DNA of 64,000 bases from Theropithecus gelada (lineage: Eukaryota; Chordata; Mammalia; Primates; Cercopithecidae): NCBI RefSeq assembly GCF_003255815.1, contig NC_037672.1:100977794-101041793 (forward strand), read 5' to 3'. Below the pieces are notes generated by a model. That model searched no databases. It saw only the letters and a list, made by a program, of their open reading frames with translations, and was not told where the DNA came from. Below are positions 1 through 11,554 of this stretch, in pieces (within the stretch, counting starts at the first letter, position 1; every line of letters begins with the position of its first letter). Position numbers and translations under genes: made by a program.

Positions 1-340
1 TTGATCGAGTCGGTTACTGAAGCTTGTGCATTTGTCACGTATTTCTCATGTCATGGTTTTCATCTCTTTCATTTCGTTTAGGACCTTCTCTGCATTAATT
101 ACTCTAGCCATCAATTCTTCCACTTTTTTTTTCAAGATTTTTAGTTTCTTTGCACTGGGTATGTAATTCCTCCTTTAGCTCTGAGAAATTGGATGGACTG
201 AAGCCTTCTTCTCTCATCTCGTCAAAGTCATTCTCCGTCCAACTTTGATCCGTTGCTGGCGATGAGCTGCGCTCCTTTGCCGGGGAAGATGTGCTCTTAT
301 TTTTTGAATTTCCAGCTTTTCTGCCCTGCTTTTCCTCCAT
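1..340 (-). pseudogene. L1 ORF1 N-terminal part, frameshifted
   Basis: The ORF1 start codon is at 340-338. The product would be the L1 RNA-binding chaperone (ORF1p), which coats L1 RNA. The reading frame gives the usual basic, serine-rich N-terminus and the entry to the coiled coil (residues about 50-66, with TENDFDEMREEGF near residues 36-48). A run of nine T on the plus strand (124-132) makes nine A in the sense strand, one more than the reading frame needs. The frame therefore shifts after about 66 residues and stops near 104, while recognisable ORF1 sequence continues in another frame to the window edge. The protein is not expected to be functional. Confidence 0.85.
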
Positions 341-612
341 CTTTGTGGTTTTATCTGCCTCTGGTCTTTGATGATGGTGATATACTGATGGGGTTTTGGT
401 GTAGGTGTCCTTCCTGTTTGATAGTTTTCCTTCTGACAGTCAGGACCCTCAGCTGTAGTTCTGTTGGAGATTGCTTGAGGTCCACTCCAGACCCTGTTTG
501 CCTGGGTATCAGCAGCAGAGGCTCAGTTGAAAATGCAGAAATCACCGGTCTTCTGTGTCGCTCGCGCTGGGAGTTGGAGACTGGAGCTGTTCCTATTCGG
601 CCATCTTGCTCG
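1..612 (-). mobile_element. Young L1 5' end with spliced-type 5' UTR deletion
   Basis: Read on the minus strand, the element begins at about 612 with the L1 5' terminus (AGCAAGATGGCCGAATAGG) and runs out of the window at 1. Only about 270 nt separate the 5' end from the ORF1 start at 340, whereas L1 5' UTRs of this age are about 0.9-1.4 kb. The missing part is bounded by CAACTGAG at 522 and CCTCTGCTGC at 521. These are exactly the sequences that flank a GT...AG interval in the other L1 of this window (33201-34284). The copy looks young: ORF1 is close to the primate consensus. The 3' half and target duplication are outside the window. Confidence 0.9.
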
Positions 613-671
613 ATAATCTTTTTTTTCTTTCAAATCCACTGGTTATTAATATATTAATGAAAGTTATCTGC

Positions 672-3600
672 AGGAACACCAATATGAGCAGCTATCCACA
701 TAAGAAAGTACCTTCATGAGAACCAAAATCCAGGTGAGCAATCACAGTACCTGGTTTTAACATCCTATTAAGGAAAGACACACTGAGGAGGGTAGGAGAG
801 ACAGTCTTGGATTGCTGACACCTCCCCCTTACCCTCCCATCCCCTGCAGCAGCAACGTGGTGCAGAGTGAGAATCTGTATACTTGAGGGAAAAGAGAGTG
901 CAGTGGCTGTAGGACTTCACATTGGAACTCAGGGCTGCTCTATCAAAGTGGAAAGCAACAGAGGGAAGAAATTGTCTAGTGACCCTGTAGGGAGCATTTA
1001 GACCAGCACTAGCCAGAGCAAAATCACTCATCCCAGTGGTTGGAACCTGAGCTTCTGCAAGCCCCACCATCGCATGCTATTTAGGACTCCAGGCTATTTA
1101 GGACCCCAGAATGCTCTGTGGTCCTAAATCAACTTGAAAGTCTGTCTAAGCTACAAAGACAGCAATTCTTGGACAAGTTTTGGTGTTGTGCTGGGCTTGG
1201 AGCCAGTATACTTGGGGTACACATCACCTAGTGAGACACCAGCTGGGGCAGCCAAGGGAGTGGTCGTGCCACCCATTCTCCAACCCCAGCAGTGCAGCTT
1301 GCAGCTCCAGGAGAAATTTCTTCCTTCTGTTTGAGGAGAGGAGAGGGAAGAGAGAGGATTTTGTCTTACAACTTGGATACCAGCTCAGCCATAGTAGGAC
1401 AGGGCACTGGGCAGAGTCCTGAGGCCCCCATTTGAGGTCCTAACTCCCTGATGATATTTCAAGACACACCATGGGCCAGAAGGGAACCTGCTGCTTTGAA
1501 GGGAAGAACTCAGTTCTTGTAGGAGTCATCACTTCCTGACTAAAGAGCATTTGAGTTTTAATTAAACATCAGTGGTTGCCAGGCAGTTCTCACAGTGGGC
1601 CTTGGGGTGAGACCCAGTGCTGTGCTGGCTTCAGGTGTGACACATTGCATTACAAGCTGTGGTAGCTATGGGGAGAGATTCCTTCTGCTTGAGGGAAGAG
1701 TAAAGGGAACTTTGGCTTTCAGCTTCGCCATGGTAGGGGAGAGCACCAAACAGTTTTCTGGGATCCCAGATTCCAGGCCTTGGCTGCTGGATAGCACTTT
1801 TGGACCCACTCTGGACCAGAGGTGCCCCACTTCCCTCAAGGGAGAGACCCAGCTGGTCTGCATTTACCACAAGTTGACTGAAGAGCTCTTGGACCTTGAC
1901 TGAACAGCAGTGGGAGCCAGGCAGCATGAGCCATGGGCCTGGCATGGTGTGGCCACAGGGAGTAGTTCCTTCTGCTGAAGGAGAAGAGAGTGGAGAGCAG
2001 GAAGGATTTTGTCTTGTGGTTTGGCTGCCAGCTCAGCTGCAGTAGAATACAGCACCAAGTAGATTTCTGAGGTTCCCAACTCCAGGCCATGACCCTTGGA
2101 TGGCGTTTCTGGATCCACCCTGAGGTGAAGGGGAGCTTTCTGCTGTGAAATGAAGGTCATAAGCCTGGCTAGATTAACCACCTGCCGACTGCAGAGCCCT
2201 TAGGCCTTGAGGGAACATTGGTGATAACCAGGGAGTGGTGATTGCAGGCCTTGGGGAGATCCAGTGCTGTGCTGGCTTCAGGGAAGACCTAGCAGAATCC
2301 CAGTGGTGGTGGCCACAGGGGTGCTTGTGTCACCCCTCTTCCAGCTCCAGCTAGGTGAGCATGGAGATAGACTATATTTGTGGGGGTAAAGTAAGGGAAG
2401 GCAACAAGAGTCTCTGCCTTGTAGTCCAGAGAATTCTCCCAGATCTTATCCAAGTCCACAAAGGTGGTATCTTTACAAGTCTAAAAGAGTCACCCCATTA
2501 CTGCACTTGGGGTAATGCAGATACAGCTGCTGTGAACTAAGACTTAATCCCCCTTGAATACTTGGAAAATCTTCCCAAGAAGGATTGGTACAAATAAGCC
2601 CATGTTATAGAAATCAATAGCAAGAGAAACTTTGGAAACTATACAAACATATGGAAATTACACAGTATGTTCCTGAATGACTAGTGGGTCAACAAAGAAA
2701 TTAAGAAGGAAATGTTTAAAAATTCTTGAGACAAATGAAAATGGAAACACAACATACCAAAATTTGTGGGTTACAGCAAAAGCAATAGTAAGAGGAATGT
2801 TTATAGTAATAAGTACCTACATCAAAAAAGTAGAAAAACTTCAAATAAACAACCTGATTATGCATCTTAAAGAAATTTAAGAGCAAATCAAACCCAAAAT
2901 TAATAGAAGAAAAAACAGAATCAGAGAAGAAATAAATTAAATTGTCACAAATAATATAAAAAAGATTAACAAAACAAAAAGTGAGAGTTTTGAAATTACA
3001 AACAAAATCCACAAAACCTCAGCCAGACTAAGAATAAAAGAGAGATCCAGATAAATAAATTCAGAAATAAAAAAGGAGACACTACAACTGATACTGTAAA
3101 AATTCAGATGTATTAGAGACTACTATAAGCAACTATATGCCAATACATTGGAAAACCCAGACAAAATGGATAAATTCCTAGACACATACAACCTACCAAT
3201 GATGAACCATGAAAAAATCCAAAACCTTAGTAGACGAATAAGTAATGCAATCAAAGCCATAATAGAAGTCTCCCAGCAAAGCAAAGCCCAGGGACCTGAT
3301 GGGTTCACTGCTGAATTCTACCAAACATTAAGAAAACTAATAAAAATGCTACTCAGTACCAATCCTCTGTTTTAAAATATGGAGGAGGAGGAAATACTTT
3401 CAAACTCAATTCTTGAGGCCAGTATTATCCTGATACCAAAATCAGAAGAAGATGCATCAAGTAAAGAAAACTACATGGCAATATCTCTGATGAACACAGA
3501 TGCAAATATCCTCAATGAAAAACTAGTAAACCAAATTCAACAACATACTAAAAAGATCATTCATCATGGCCAAGTGGGACTTATCCCAGAAATGCAAGGA

Positions 3601-5870
3601 TGGTTCAATATACACAAATCAATGTGATAAATATTAACAGAAAAAAAGACGAAAACCATATAATCCTTTCAATTGATGCTGAAAAAGCATTTGATAATTT
3701 AACATCCCTTTATGATAATAACCATTAAAAAACTGGATGTAGGAGGAACATACCTCAACACAATAATGTATACAACAGAAGTCTAATTATTTTTGTTTGT
3801 GGATGATATGATATTTGGAAAACTGTAAAGACTCCACCAACAAACTTTTAGAATGGATAAACAAACTCAATATAGTTGCAAGATATAAAATAAATATACA
3901 AAATTCAGTGGCATTTGTATAGCCAACAGTGAACAGATTCAGAACAATCTGAAAAGGAAATCAAGAAAGTAACTCCATTTACAATTGCTACAGATACAGT
4001 TAAATACATAGGATTAAACTTAACCAAAGAAGTGAAAGATCTCTACTATGAAATTATAAAACACTGATGCAAGAAATTGAAGAGGACACAAAAATGGAAA
4101 GATAGCTCATGTTCATGTTTATGGATTGTAAGAATCAATTTTGTCAAAATGTCCATACTATCTAAGGCAATTTACAGATCCAATGCAATCCTCATCAAAA
4201 TGCTAAGAACATTCTTCACAGATATAGAAACAATAATCTAAAAATGAATATGAAACCACAAAAGACCCAGAATAGCCAATGCCATCCTGAGCAAAAGGAA
4301 TAAAACTGGAAGAATTGTATTATCTAATTTAAAATTGTACTACAGAGCTATTGTAACCAAAATAACATGTTACTGGCATAAATACACTCATATATATCTA
4401 TGTAACTGAATCAAGAACCCAGAAACAAATCCATACATCTACAGTGAACTCATTGTTGACAAAGATGCTAAGGAGACACATCGGAGAAAGGACAGTCTCT
4501 TCAATAAATGGTGCTGGAAAAACTGGATACCCATATGAAGAATGAAACTAGACCACTATTTCTCATCATATACAAAACCAAAATGGATTAAAGACAGATC
4601 TAAGACATAAAACTATGAAATAATAAAAAGAAAACATTGGGGAAACTCTCTAGGACATTGCTTTGGGCAAAGATTTCTTGATTAATACCCCCCAAAACAC
4701 AGCCAACCAAAGCAAAAATGGACAAATGAGATCACGTCAAGTTAAAAGGCTTCTGCACAGCAAAGGATATAATCAACAAAGTGAAGAGACAACCCACAGA
4801 ATGGAAGAAAATATTTGCAAACTACCTATCTAACAAGGGATGAATAACACAAATATGTAAGGAACTCAAACAACTCAATGGGAAAAAACATCTAAGAATC
4901 TGATAAAAAATGGACAAAACATGTGAATAGGCACTTTTGAAAAAAAGACATTCAAATGGCAAATAGGCATACCAAAAGACCCTCAACATCATTAAGGAAA
5001 TGCAAATCAATACTACATTTCATCCCACCCCAGTTAAAATCACTTTTATTCAAAAGTCATGGAATAATGAATGCTGGTGAGGACGTGGAGAAAAGGGAAC
5101 CCTTGCACACCATTGGTGAGAAGGTAGATTGGCATAGTCACTCTGAAGAGGTGTGAAGTTTCCTCAGAAAACTAAAAATAGAACTACCATATGATCCAGC
5201 AACCCCACTGTTAGGTATATGTCCAAAAGAAAGGAGATCAGTATATTGTGGAGAAATCTGCACTCTCATGTTTGTTGCAGCACTATTCACAATGGCCAAG
5301 TTTGGAAGCAAGTGTTCATTAACAGATGAATGGATAAATAAAATGTGGTACATATACAAAATGGAGTACTATTCAGCCACAGAAAGAATGAGATCGTGTC
5401 ATTTGTAGCAACATGGATGAAACTAGAGGACATTATGTTAAGTGAAATAAGTCAGGAACAGAAAGACAAACATCACATGTTCTCACTTACTTGTGGGAGC
5501 TGAAAATTAAAACAATTGGATTCATGGAGATAGAGGGTAGAATAATGGTTACCAGAGGCTGGGAAGGGTAGTGGTGGTGGGGAGGGGCGATGGTTACTGA
5601 GTACAAAGATATAGTTAGATAGAATGAATAAGCTATACTATTATATACGACAGAATGACTACAGTCAATGATAATTTCTTGTACATTTAAAAACAACCAA
5701 AATTTTAATTGGGATGTTTGTAACACAAAAAAATGATAAATGGGATATCTCATTTACCCTGATGTGATTATCATGCGTGTATGCCTATATCAAATATCTC
5801 ATGCACCCCATAAATATATATACCTACTATGTACCTATAAACATTAAAAATTAAAGTTAGAAAGCAGCCT
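672..5870 (+). mobile_element. Old L1 (L1PB/L1MA type) with internal deletion
   Basis: The copy starts with the old-L1 5' leader (672-760, with AAGAAAGTACCTTCATGAG), then a long 5' UTR to about 2600 containing degenerate tandem units. The motif TTCCTTCTG recurs at about 1320, 1679 and 1967, each followed by a similar block ending near GCACC. At about 2610 the 5' UTR joins directly to the ORF2 region downstream of the endonuclease domain, so ORF1 and the start of ORF2 are missing. ORF2 runs to about 5200 and the 3' UTR to an A-rich end near 5850 (CATGCACCCCATAAATATA). The many stops and indels show an old insertion. Confidence 0.88.
2610..5200 (+). pseudogene. L1 ORF2 remnant (reverse transcriptase part)
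   Basis: Decayed ORF2 encodes the reverse transcriptase and C-terminal part of the L1 enzyme in broken frames. Stretches such as QSKAQGPDGFTAEFYQT (3277-3327) and the GQVGLIPEMQGWFNI block (about 3570-3615) are classic L1 RT signatures. The catalytic FxDD box survives as FVDD near 3794-3805, but it follows a deletion of about 200 bp relative to the consensus, so the domain is not intact. The endonuclease domain is absent because of the upstream deletion. Nothing here can encode a working enzyme. Confidence 0.85.
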
Positions 5871-7196
5871 ACTGAAAGTTCAAAAATCTTTTGTTAAACT
5901 AAAATGTTACTAAAATAGATATTTATAATATTTTAAAAATCCTTAGATAAATTTTCATGACTCCAGTTAAAATCCTAAAAATAAACCTGGAAGTTAAGAG
6001 GTAAAATTTTTATTAAAATTTATTTCTTTATTATATAAGGTGTCAGAGGAAGTTACAGGTTTTCAGAGTTGTTTCAAAGTAATTTTCTTTTTACCTATTC
6101 CTTCCATTCCTCTTCATATTTTCAGAAATCCACATTTATTAAAAGGTACCCAACAAACTTAGAGCTGGCCTTTTAACCTATGGACTAAGTATTAGTTGCA
6201 TTGTTGATTTACTTTTATTTCTATTTCAATAGCACATTTAAAGAAGAGTTTGATTCTTTTATTTTTAGAATTCTATGTTCAACCTATCATTAGTTTTAGA
6301 TTGATGTTTTTCTACTTCACATTAGCACAAAGATCTTGTCAGAAAGCAGTATGACCTTACATTATTATTTTCTTGCATTGTATTTCCAGATATCCATTTT
6401 ATACTGAATTGGTCAAAGCCTGCTTTAAGTTTTCAACACTACAATTTCAGTTATAAACATTGTATGCATTGCTTCTCAGCCTTTTGATTAAGATCAGTTG
6501 GAGAATCACTGTACATTTTCTTTACCTAAGCCTAAATAATTCTTAGGGATAGAAACTAATGTTTCCAGATGAAGGATTTCAGCCATTCTGCAAGTGCTCT
6601 AGAATGCATATTATCAAGATCTGTTGATAGGAAAATGCCTATCCTTTTAGCTATTCTGGCTTTGGTCTTAGGTTTCATAAAAATTCCATATTCTGATTAT
6701 CTGATTGCAGTTGGCTTTTTATGAAAAACCCAAGATAAAATTACTTCTAAAGTCTATGACTTTTAGTGTTATTTATTATTAGCTCTTCCCTATGATTTTC
6801 TGGTACCATATACTAGAAATGATATTCAGTTGATTAAAAGAGAAAAATCAGAAATTGCTCTCAAAGAGTTTAGTGAGAGATGTTTATGAATGCAATGAGC
6901 AATAGCAGTTATTTTTCTTTGCCTATATTAAATTTTTAATAGTAAGATATTTCCCCTGAAGAAATTAAAGCATTTTATTTTTAACATAATTCGATGTGCT
7001 ATCAAAATTTACCCTTAATAATAAACGGTATTTTAGTGAGCCAATGATATAGCTAGCAAGAAAGTCTTGTGTTAGTTGGACAATTTTAAATAACAAATCA
7101 TTCTGGAATAGATGTTGCATTAGAATCTAAACCATTATCAATTTTTAATATTCCACATTGCTATTCAAAACTAAAATAGCTAGAATGAATGAAAAT
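5871..7196. other. AT-rich intergenic stretch
   Basis: No gene or strong repeat was recognised apart from the short U2-like fragment at 6468-6501. The composition is AT-rich with no frame of note. Confidence 0.6.
6468..6501 (+). pseudogene. Truncated U2 snRNA-like 5' fragment
   Basis: About 33 nt resemble the first 33 nt of U2 spliceosomal RNA, including GCTTCTC and GCCTTTTG followed by TAAGATCA. The few differences are mostly transitions. Similarity ends abruptly and the rest of U2 (branch-point region, Sm site, stem-loops III and IV) is not present. It would be a dead, 3'-truncated snRNA retrocopy. Chance resemblance cannot be excluded at this length. Confidence 0.5.
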
Positions 7197-8328
7197 TATT
7201 TCTTTTTAATTTTTATAATTGGCACATAATAATTATACATGCTTCTGGGTTATAGTATGATGTTTCAGCATATATGTACATTGTATAATGATCAAATCAG
7301 GATAGTTAGCATTTCTATGACCTGAAAATTTTATTACTTCTCTGTGGTAATAACTTTCTTTTTTTTTTTTTTTTTTGAGACGGAGTCTCGCTCTGTCACC
7401 CAGGCTGGAGTACAGTGGCCGGATCTCAGCTCACTGCAAACTCTGTCTCCCAGGTTTATGCCATTCTCCTGCCTCAGCCTCCCGAGTAGCTGGGACTACA
7501 GGCGCCCGCCACCTCACCCGGCTAGTTTTTTTGTATTTTTAGTAGAGACGGGGTTTCACCGTGTTAGCCAGGATGGTCTCGAACTCCTGACCTCGTGATC
7601 CGCCCGTCTCGGCCTCCCAAAGTGCTGGGATTACAGGCTTGAGCCACCGCGCCCGGCCGGTAATAACTTTCAAGATCATTTTTTCTCTTTACCTTGAAAT
7701 ATATGTTATTATTAATTATAGTTACTGTATTATGTTATAGAACACCAGGACCAATTCTTCCTTTCTAACTATAATTTTGTACCCTGCAATCAACCTTTTC
7801 TCATCCATCACCCTGCTTCCCTCTCCTCCCCAGCTTCCAGTAACCATAATTCTAATTCTCTACTTCTGTGAGATCAACATTTTTAGATTCTACATATGTG
7901 TGAAATCATATGGTATTTGTTTTTCTGCGACTGGCTTATTTTACTTAACATAATGTGTTTTAGGCTCATTCAAATTTCCATAAGTAATAGGATTTCCTTT
8001 TTTATGGCTAAATAGTATCTCATAGTGTATATGTACCACATTTTCTTTATCCATTCATCTGTTGATGGACACGCAGGTTGATAACAACTCTTAACTATCG
8101 TGAATAGTGCTGCAATAACCATGGGGGTGCAGATACTGATTTTAATTTCTTTGAATATATATCCACTAGTGGAATTGATGGCTCATATGCTAGTTCTATC
8201 TTTAATTTTTTGAGGAATCTCCCTACTGTTTTCCATAATGGCTGCACTAATTTACCTCCTCACTAATAGTGTTCAGGGTTCCTCTTTCTCTACATTCTCA
8301 TCAACGTGTTATCTGCTGTCTTTTTGGC
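7197..8328 (-). mobile_element. L1 3' end (old L1PB/L1MA type), 5'-truncated, split by an Alu
   Basis: On the plus strand this reads as the antisense of an L1 3' UTR and ORF2 tail (TTGGCACATAATAATTATAC at the left, and the ATCCATTCATCTGTTGATGG block near 8050). The copy ends to the right near 8328, which is its 5' truncation point. An AluY sits inside it at 7359-7658. Confidence 0.85.
7346..7671 (-). mobile_element. AluY-type (Old World monkey) insertion with target duplication
   Basis: A full-length Alu in antisense: a T tract from 7359, then the complete dimer ending CGCCCGGCC at 7658. The 13-bp target duplication GGTAATAACTTTC is perfect (7346-7358 and 7659-7671). The body carries GGCCGGATCTC in place of the more usual GGCGCGATCTC, which points to cercopithecid AluY lineages. 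It interrupts an older L1 3' end. Confidence 0.95.
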
Positions 8329-8884
8329 AACATCATTTCCTTTTGTTATTAGATCTAAGACTCTTTATTATATCACATTGAATTTTCAAAAACACTTAAA
8401 ACTTCTGCACATTAATAAGTTTAATACCACTAAATTTATTTAGTTAGTATAGGTGACAAGAGAACTCTCCATAATTAGTACTCAATGGTTTAGTAGAAAA
8501 TTATCATAGTATATCCTGGGAGGGAGACCTATTTATAATTTTTAATTGACTATGGATCAGTGTTTTTGTAAAAGCATATAGTCTTAGTTATGAAACTTTT
8601 GGTTCAGTTACAAGGATTTTGCCCCATCCTGCTCTGACTCATTAGCTAGGTCTATACTGCTAAAGAAAAATAAGTTATTTGACAAATTTTTATCAATCAA
8701 CTGTATGCTGGAAACAACTTATAATGGAGCTGGTTTGCACATCTCTTGGCAACTCTGTATTTAGTGACGTCGTATTGGTGACTTTGGATAAGCTATGATG
8801 GGAATATTTACACCCTAGAAATTGGTAAATGGTACAAATCATTTTTTTTAATCTCCAGAAAGCAGTTTGTTAAATATTTACTAG
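8329..8884. other. Unassigned intergenic DNA
   Basis: No repeat, gene or regulatory pattern was recognised in this stretch. Confidence 0.5.
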
Positions 8885-9056
8885 CACACAAGTAATATTA
8901 ATCCACATATTATCTAATTTCACTTTCACAACAGGCTAACAGTGGAGGTTGTCATCACCACTTTATAAATGAGAAAATTGGGATTTAGAGAGGATAAATA
9001 CTTTTCTGAGGATTTCGTACATAGTAGATTCAGGATTCAAAGCCAGGTTTACCTGA
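8885..9056 (-). mobile_element. MIR
   Basis: Antisense MIR: the core reads ACTTTATAAATGAGAAAATTGGGATTTAGAGAGG in degenerate form, followed by the tRNA-like B-box region (GGATTCAAAGCCAGG near 9032-9046). It is an ancient mammalian tRNA-derived SINE. Confidence 0.8.
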
Positions 9057-9484
9057 TTTCTTGGTTAATTAACTTAAAATTCTATCCTGTTTTCTTGTTG
9101 ACATAGGTTATTTAGAGCATAGAGACTTTTAATCCCACCTTGAAGTCCCACATTGAAGTAGTTACCAATTCCATATCATAGAACTGACTCTATATAGGAT
9201 GTTGGGATGTTTAGAGTAGGCCTGGAGAGATGGGGAAACTAGAAGAGAAATACACTATAAAGTTTGTTTTGTAAATATATACAGAAAAAGATAGAGGAAG
9301 ATATGAACAGGAAAGCGTCGATCATATCTACAATATATTATAGAAACCTGATCGTTTGGACCACCATTATTGTTACTCTCAATATTTGGATAAATGATCT
9401 AGCAACCCATAATTAAATAAGTTAGTATTAATGTTTCACTACAACTACAATAAGTGCTGGCATCATTATCATTGCTATTACTAC
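9057..9484. other. Unassigned intergenic DNA
   Basis: No gene or repeat was recognised here. The sequence is AT-rich. Confidence 0.5.
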
Positions 9485-9603
9485 TTCTACCATGTTTTGT
9501 TATTATTATTGCTTTTATTATACTTTAAGTTCTGGGATATATGTGCAGAACATGCAGGTTTGTCACATAGTTATACACGTGCCATTATTTCTACCACGTT
9601 TTT
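9485..9603 (-). mobile_element. Very short L1 3' end with target duplication
   Basis: About 90 bp of antisense L1 3' terminus (TATACTTTAAGTTCTGGGATA, then GTGCAGAACATGCAGGTTTG). It is flanked by near-identical sequences TTCTACCATGTTTT (left) and TTCTACCACGTTTT (right), differing at one position. This is an extreme 5'-truncated retrotransposition event. Confidence 0.8.
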
Positions 9604-11215
9604 AATGCTTACTATGGCTCAGGATTTGTGCAAAATGTCTTAAAGAGTAATATATTATTTGAATCAGTCATTCAGCATGTATTTAACAGCTGGCCTGTGC
9701 AAGGCATTGTTAAAATTGCAAAAACTTTACAAAGTAGGTATTGCTGTATTGTTGTAAAATGAGGATCCCTCCTAATATGTGAGAAAAACCAGCTTTAAAG
9801 AAGCTTCCTGATTTATGTAATATTGAAGTGCCCAAGCTTTCTTCTAATCTTATTTTGTTAATATATGATTTGCCAGACTTCGGGAATGTGCTGGCAATTT
9901 TCTCTAAGATAGTGTAACTGTGCATGAATAATATGAAATATTGACTGAAAGTTCGGGCAGTGGTACCAGAGAGACAATCTTACCTACACTTAACTTTTGA
10001 GGGAAGAATTTTATGGTTTGTAAATGGCTGATCAAGGAGTGACATATAATAATGAAAAACCTACAACCGAGGTATATAAAGCCAAGATGTCAATAAAAAT
10101 TTATATGGACAAAACCCACAGTTTTAAAATCTTAATTTATTCAGAGAATAGGAGACCAAAAGCACTTGCAGAAGAGGACCAGGAATTAACACAGAGGAAA
10201 AGATTAAACAGGTACTGATCACTTCTATTTCTAAAATATGTGATTAAAAATCAATAGCATACACATTGAGGAGAACAATAAGCATTTTCATTCCTAATTT
10301 TGATAGGATTTTGAATTGGACTCTTGTCTTCCTTCCTCTGTCTAACACTTTAGAAAATGCATTTCATTCAGTGAAATTGCCCCCAATACTAGATTTTATT
10401 ATTTTGATCTGATTTCTCATAATAGAATATCTGCATATATTTCAAAATGTCTGTTATAACCTTAGCCAATGCATTGTAAACTTGATATTTTTGAGCAATG
10501 TGGTGATGAAAAACAAGGCAATTTAATGGTCTGATGATTCAGACTTGAAGGAGTTGAGAGTGAACATTGTATGATACAATATTCTTAAACTAAAGACCAT
10601 AATTAAATTGTCAATTGTAGATATATTTTCTTCCTCCAGATATATATCTCAGAAAAAATGTAACTTTGACTTTTATAGGAGATTTTATTGCTCTATATCT
10701 ATCTGAAAGCATGAATTCTTTAGCATTACACAGCTCCATTGGAGATAAGGAAGAGCATGCAAGGCAGCAATTTGAGAAAAATAGACATAACCCAATAGGC
10801 TTAGTAGTACAATGTGCTTCAATTTGGATCATGAAAAGCATTGTAGAGATTATTAAGTTTAACCTCTACCTCCACCTTTTAAAGTTCTTTTCAATGTTTA
10901 TAATAGATCTGCAGAAGCAAACTAGAATGATCAGAAAGAAAAAAACTGATAATTTTAACTCCTTTTTTGTTTCTTTGTAGTTAGTCAAAATATTAGGGCA
11001 TATGAAACTGAAAATATACCTTGATAACGTCCCAGTTTTCAAATGTTACTTTTCTTCATGATTAATGATGGTAATCAGAATGATGCTTATTTTCCATATG
11101 CTTCTTTAAGCACACTATGTGAAGTTTCTGTTGTTATTAAGCAGAAAATGCCATAGATATTTCTGTAAGAATATTAATACTATGATCAAATCAGTAACAT
11201 CTGAGTTGTTCCCAC
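9604..11215. other. Unassigned intergenic DNA
   Basis: A faint MIR-like segment may lie near 9660-9770. Otherwise no gene or repeat was recognised. Short open frames here have no supporting context. Confidence 0.5.
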
Positions 11216-11545
11216 ATACTAGATATTTTTTTTTTTTTTTTTTTTTTTGAGACGGAGTCTCGCGCTGTCACCCAGGCTGGAGTGCAGTGGCCGGATCTCA
11301 GCTCACTGCAAGCTCCGCCTCCCGGGTTCACGCCATTCTCCTGCCTCCGCCTCCCGAGTAGCTGGGACTACAGGCGTCCGCCACCCCGGCTGGCTAGTTT
11401 TTTGTATTTTTTAGTAGAGACGGGGTTTCACCGTGTTAACCAGGATGGTCTCGATCTCCTGACCTCGTGATCCGCCCGTCTCGGCCTCCCAAAGTGCTGG
11501 GATTACAGGCTTGAGCCACCGTGCCCGGCCTATACTAGATATTTT
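11216..11545 (-). mobile_element. AluY-type (Old World monkey) insertion with target duplication
   Basis: A full-length antisense Alu with a long T tract (about 11226-11248) ending CGTGCCCGGCC at 11530. The target duplication ATACTAGATATTTT is perfect (11216-11229 and 11532-11545). It carries the GGCCGGATCTC block shared with the copies at 7359 and 20441. Confidence 0.95.
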
Positions 11546-11554
11546 AAGTAAACA

